NCBI GenBank assembly: GCA_016202525.1
Contig: JACQOM010000139.1
Span: forward strand, 1 to 8,681
Direction: 5' to 3'
From: Chloroflexota bacterium
Lineage (GTDB): Bacteria > Chloroflexota > Dehalococcoidia > Dehalococcoidales > UBA2162
Length of the DNA: 8,681 bases
Shown here: in pieces, positions 6,063 to 8,681 of the stretch
Layout: each line of letters starts with the position of its first letter
Numbering within the stretch: position 1 is the stretch's first letter
Position numbers and translations under genes: made by a program
Notes under the pieces: model-generated
What the model saw: only the letters and a program-made list of their open reading frames with translations
The model's database searches: none
What the model was told of the DNA's origin: nothing

Positions 6063-7145
6063 CTAGCTTTTTGAAGGAAGGGCAACCGTAGCCGTGCCTG
6101 ATACCGTCACCAAGTCAGCCTGATTCTTATTCTCTGTGGCAATCTCTACCAGATGCTCACCATCCTCAATATATTTCTTTGTCACCTTCCCATACACCGT
6201 ATTTGTGTCGCCAACGACATTGGGGTGGCGCACCGTGCCGCGAAACTTCTTGAGAGTACCATCATCACCCATCCAGTCAGTCGCAATCTGCATTGACCAG
6301 CACGCTGTGTGCGGCCCGTCAGCAAACATGCCCGGCATATTCCTGCGTTCCACGGAATACTTATCATCGAGGTGACCTGTCGCTAAGTAGGCAGTCCCCT
6401 CAGTCGTCTCCCTTCCACTGCGGTTAGCTCCTTCAGTATTTCGGCAAACCAGGAACCAGAACATTACCTCCTTCGTGGTAAATGTCCCCTTCTTCAGGGT
6501 CGGTATCTCTTCACCCTCTTTAACATCTTCCCAGTAACGCGTCTTGGCACCACGTCTCTTTCTCTCCCGTACCAGCGGGTCAGGGGGCTCCTGTTCTGCT
6601 CCCGGCTTGGGCGTTCGGTCGTACTGGATTGCCCTACCAATATTCAAGTAGCGAGCCACATGAGCGTTAAGAGTACCCACCAGCTCGTTCCGCTGGTTCC
6701 AGTACTCCGTTAACCCCGAACAGATAAGAAACGGACCTATTCGTTGGCTCTCTTTCCTTACATAAGGGCCGACTTTCTCTACCAGACGAATCTTGTCCCC
6801 CGCCCAGACTGGGCGGAAGAACTGGAAATCCATCCCGGAGTAGTTTATTGGGAAATACTTATTGGTGACCTGACCAGGCGCAAAAGCCCCACTAGCGACC
6901 CCGGCACCGATAGACGGGCCATTCAGCCAGCTTGGGTGCGCCGTAACCCCGCCAAAGCGGCTCTTACTGGCATACTCCTCGTCTCGGTACAGCGGGTTCC
7001 AATCTCCGATCCCATCTGAAAAAAGCCTTAAATACATTAAGCTAGCCTCATACCACCTCCCGGTTGCTGGTAACACCTTGCCTACGTGTTTTGCGCGTTC
7101 AGCCTCAAACTCCTCAAGTGTTGTTATCTCCTTTACCGTTGCCAT
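6063..7145 (-). CDS. Double-hotdog MaoC-like protein (acyl dehydratase/hydratase family)
   Basis: A 360-residue protein made of two hotdog-fold halves, with the first at about 1-170 and the second at about 200-355, joined by a charged, proline-rich linker (KPGAEQEPPDPLVRERKRR). The family hydrates enoyl-CoA or dehydrates 3-hydroxyacyl-CoA thioesters. The first half carries GDWNPLYRDEEYA (47-59) followed by FGGVTAHP (64-71), the usual active-site region, but with Tyr53 where MaoC hydratases have the catalytic His. The second half has KFRGTVRHPNVVGDTNTVYGKV and a final GTATV strand typical of the fold but no D-x-N-P-x-H motif. Related two-domain proteins annotated as FAS1-like dehydratases often have the same NPL-aromatic variant, so it may be a feature of the subfamily. 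The ATG has AAGGAGGGG about seven bases upstream. It lies between pheA and a membrane protein gene, has its own candidate promoter, and its substrate is unknown. Confidence 0.85.
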   Translation of the reverse strand: MATVKEITTLEEFEAERAKHVGKVLPATGRWYEASLMYLRLFSDGIGDWNPLYRDEEYASKSRFGGVTAHPSWLNGPSIGAGVASGAFAPGQVTNKYFPINYSGMDFQFFRPVWAGDKIRLVEKVGPYVRKESQRIGPFLICSGLTEYWNQRNELVGTLNAHVARYLNIGRAIQYDRTPKPGAEQEPPDPLVRERKRRGAKTRYWEDVKEGEEIPTLKKGTFTTKEVMFWFLVCRNTEGANRSGRETTEGTAYLATGHLDDKYSVERRNMPGMFADGPHTACWSMQIATDWMGDDGTLKKFRGTVRHPNVVGDTNTVYGKVTKKYIEDGEHLVEIATENKNQADLVTVSGTATVALPSKS

Positions 7146-7224
7146 AGTTCCCCTCCTTAATAATAATTGACCACGAAAATCGTAATCTCATTTCTTTATA
7201 TGCCTTATATTCTCCTCCTGCTGC

Positions 7225-7248
7225 AATATAATACGAAATATAATACGA
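7225..7248. repeat. Perfect 12-bp tandem repeat in the MaoC-like promoter region
   Basis: Two exact, adjacent copies of AATATAATACGA (7225-7236 and 7237-7248). On the minus strand they read TCGTATTATATT twice, directly over the best candidate -10 elements for the downstream gene. The period of 12 bases is close to one helical turn. It could duplicate a -10 box or be a regulator site; no known consensus is recognised. Confidence 0.7.
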
Positions 7249-7266
7249 CCCGTACAGAAAAGTCAA
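7237..7266 (-). promoter_or_regulatory. Candidate promoter of the MaoC-like gene
   Basis: On the minus strand TTGACT (7266-7261) is a five-of-six match to the -35 consensus. Two overlapping -10 candidates follow: TATTAT with a 15-base spacer (7245-7240) and TATATT with an 18-base spacer (7242-7237). The second repeat copy offers further AT-rich alternatives. The site is about 92-121 bases upstream of the ATG at 7145, leaving a leader of roughly 85 bases, AT-rich and without an obvious hairpin. The spacers are not ideal, so the exact start point is uncertain. Confidence 0.45.
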
Positions 7267-7297
7267 AAGAGTCTTGAAGGGGGAAAGGTTAAGCAAA

Positions 7298-8365
7298 TTA
7301 TCTGGCGCTGGGATATGAACCGAGCACTTTGATAAAAAGCGAAATCTTTTCCAGCTCAGCCAGAGTCTCACGGGCTGTCTTATCCTCACGGTGGCCGGCA
7401 AAGTCCAGGTAAAAATTATACTCCCATGGTTTTTGCCGGGTCGGCCTGGACTCAATCTTGGTCAGATTGATATTTCTATCAGCGAGTTTTTTAAGGAATT
7501 CATATAGCGCCCCGGGTTTATCCTTTACCGAAAAGACTATAGATGTCTTGTCATTGCCTGATGGCAGCGAATCCTGGTTGGCGAGGATGAAAAACCGGGT
7601 GAAGTTATTGGGATTATCTTCGATGCCGCTGGCGAGAATCTTCATCTTGTATATTTCGGCGGCTTTGTTGCTGGCAATGGCGGCGCCATCGGTTATGCCT
7701 TTATCTTTTATCATCTTGACGCTGCCGGCGGTATCATATGTCGGGACCAATTCGGCGCCGAGGTGCCTGAGAAAATTCTTGCATTGTCCCAGTGCCTGCG
7801 GGTGGGAATAGACCTTTTTGATTGATTCCAGTCGTGTTTCGGGGCTGGCAATCAGGCTATGGACAACGCGGAGTTCAGTTTCACCGCAGACCTTGAGGCT
7901 TGAGTCCAGCAGCAGGTCATACGCGCGGCTGATACTGCCTTCCAGTGAATTCTCGATGGGGACAATACCGAACTGAGTCTTGCCCTGCTCCACAATCTGA
8001 AAAACATCCTCGAGGCTTTCACAGGGTTTTACCTGAACCGAAGAGCCGAAGAAGCGAGAGGCGGCTTCCTCGCTATAGGCGCCGATTTCACCTTGGAAAG
8101 CCACCACCATTCCTTCCACGCTCTTGGATACAGTTATGATTTGCCGGTAGATGCTTTCAATATCTTCTTGACTTATCTTTTCGTGTGCGGCGATATTACG
8201 AACACTTTGCAGGACTTTCATTTCTCTTTCTAAATCCTCGATTTGTTTGCCCTGCTTCTTTTTCTCTTCCCCTATTTTCCGCGCAAGCCGTATCCTCTCG
8301 GCGATAAGCCTGACTATCTGGCTATCGGCCTCATCTATCTGTTTTCTGTAGTCTTCCAGGCTCAT
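7298..8365 (-). CDS. pheA: Bifunctional chorismate mutase / prephenate dehydratase (P-protein) with ACT domain
   Basis: A 355-residue cytoplasmic enzyme converting chorismate to prephenate and then to phenylpyruvate, the branch to phenylalanine. Residues 1-85 are an AroQ chorismate mutase; R7, R24, K35, D44, R47 and E48 line up at a constant offset of four with the E. coli active-site residues, while E84 falls where E. coli has Gln88. Residues 86-262 are the dehydratase, with FQGEIGAYSEEAA (90-102), PIENSLEGS (136-144), SHPQALGQC (187-195) and the catalytic TRF motif (256-258). Residues 273-355 form an ACT domain with GALYEFL (285-291) and ESRP (305-308), the motifs that bind phenylalanine, so feedback inhibition is expected. 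Length and domain order are normal. GGAGG lies seven bases ahead of the ATG. aroC ends 31 bases upstream, so the two are probably co-transcribed. Confidence 0.97.
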   Translation of the reverse strand: MSLEDYRKQIDEADSQIVRLIAERIRLARKIGEEKKKQGKQIEDLEREMKVLQSVRNIAAHEKISQEDIESIYRQIITVSKSVEGMVVAFQGEIGAYSEEAASRFFGSSVQVKPCESLEDVFQIVEQGKTQFGIVPIENSLEGSISRAYDLLLDSSLKVCGETELRVVHSLIASPETRLESIKKVYSHPQALGQCKNFLRHLGAELVPTYDTAGSVKMIKDKGITDGAAIASNKAAEIYKMKILASGIEDNPNNFTRFFILANQDSLPSGNDKTSIVFSVKDKPGALYEFLKKLADRNINLTKIESRPTRQKPWEYNFYLDFAGHREDKTARETLAELEKISLFIKVLGSYPSAR

Positions 8366-8400
8366 TTTTGTACCTCCGGAAGTCCTGCGTTCAGACTCAT
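8362..8400 (-). other. 12-codon mini-ORF bridging aroC and pheA
   Basis: An ATG at 8400 overlaps the aroC stop as ATGA, and the frame reads [12 protein letters not shown] before a TGA that overlaps the pheA ATG, again as ATGA. It fills the whole aroC-pheA gap, out of frame with pheA. A ribosome finishing aroC could restart here and be delivered to the pheA start. It contains no phenylalanine codons, so it is not an attenuation leader. The ribosome site ahead of it is weak and pheA has a strong one of its own inside the mini-ORF, so it may be fortuitous. Confidence 0.3.
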
Positions 8401-8681
8401 TTTATCACTCTCGGGATAACGCCGGCTCTTATGGAGAAGTCACAGAGCGTCACCGCCATCATCGCTTCCACCACCGGCACTGCCCTGGGCACGATACAGG
8501 CATCATGTCTACCCCTGATTTCCAGGCTGGCACTACTCATCTTTTTCAAATCGACGGTTTTCTGCTCTCGGGCGATTGATGGCGTCGGTTTGAAAGCAAC
8601 CCTGAGGACTACCGGCATACCATTACTGATGCCGCCGAGTATGCCGCCGGCATTATTGGTCAGGGTAATAATCTTACCGGC
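8397..8681 (-). CDS. aroC: Chorismate synthase, C-terminal 94 residues (runs off window edge)
   Basis: This is the C-terminal quarter of an enzyme usually about 350-390 residues long that turns 5-enolpyruvylshikimate 3-phosphate into chorismate with reduced FMN. The visible part begins within [16 protein letters not shown] and continues with KPTPSI, QKTVDL, GRHDAC and PRAVPVVEA, all in the order and spacing of chorismate synthase. The family usually has Pro after the RHD of GRHDPC; here it is Ala. The frame is open to the right edge of the window, so the gene starts outside it. An internal ATG at 8618 is only a methionine within the conserved GISNGMP motif and not the start. It supplies the substrate for the pheA product encoded just downstream and ends in AAAATGA, 31 bases before the pheA ATG. 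Confidence 0.96.
   Translation of the reverse strand, partial: AGKIITLTNNAGGILGGISNGMPVVLRVAFKPTPSIAREQKTVDLKKMSSASLEIRGRHDACIVPRAVPVVEAMMAVTLCDFSIRAGVIPRVIK

Noticed and set aside
7114..7455. Minus-strand open frame of 113 codons across the pheA end and the MaoC-like promoter
   Set aside because: It overlaps conserved pheA ACT-domain sequence in another frame and then runs through AT-rich promoter sequence; no ribosome site or family resemblance.
7458..7811. Plus-strand open frame of 117 codons inside pheA
   Set aside because: It is fully antisense to a well-conserved prephenate dehydratase domain.
8362..8400. Phenylalanine attenuator leader peptide for pheA
   Set aside because: The 12-codon frame has no Phe codons and no terminator/antiterminator hairpins follow it.
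8397..8618. A complete 73-residue protein starting at the ATG at 8618
   Set aside because: Conserved chorismate synthase sequence (TNNAGG, GGISNG) continues upstream of that Met to the window edge, so this is an internal Met of aroC.

Overview
The window looks like a stretch of chromosome from an anaerobic or sediment bacterium, most likely of the Chloroflexota (Dehalococcoidia-like). This is an inference from the gene mix: a compact aroC-pheA-tyrA region, a double-hotdog MaoC-type protein, a multiheme cytochrome c with a b-type cytochrome, and membrane proteins of types I associate with Chloroflexota and Actinobacteria. It rests on family resemblance only. I see no tRNA, rRNA, CRISPR array, insertion sequence or phage gene.

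Left part (1-2690, all minus strand): a four-gene respiratory cluster, read right to left. It starts with a 7-TM membrane protein of unknown function (2690-1983). Next come a seven-heme membrane-anchored cytochrome c (1941-1009) and a four-helix b-type cytochrome of the FdnI/HydC kind (1006-209). The last gene is a small two-helix membrane protein that runs off the left edge (212-1). The last three genes overlap or nearly touch, so they are probably translated together. The c + b pair resembles a split version of the CbcL-type quinol-oxidising cytochromes. Upstream of the first gene lies an imperfect direct repeat with a two-turn period, a candidate operator.

Middle (2691-4163): a 198-bp divergent intergenic region, then the only plus-strand gene, an MFS exporter of the fosmidomycin-resistance-like type. 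It converges on tyrA with a 17-bp gap.

Right part (4181-8681, all minus strand): aromatic amino acid synthesis. Read right to left, the genes are the C-terminal end of chorismate synthase (aroC), bifunctional chorismate mutase/prephenate dehydratase with an ACT domain (pheA), a double-hotdog MaoC-like protein, a six-helix membrane protein, and prephenate/arogenate dehydrogenase (tyrA). aroC makes chorismate, pheA leads to phenylalanine and tyrA to tyrosine. The two middle genes have no obvious part in that pathway. Each has a long upstream gap, and the membrane-protein gene has a perfect consensus sigma-70 promoter and a strong hairpin downstream, so they look like independent units placed between pheA and tyrA.

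The most interesting items are the split quinol-oxidising cytochrome module with its unknown membrane partners, the TTTATG/AAAACACCC direct repeats ahead of it, the 12-codon mini-ORF bridging aroC and pheA, and the non-canonical active-site region of the MaoC-like protein.
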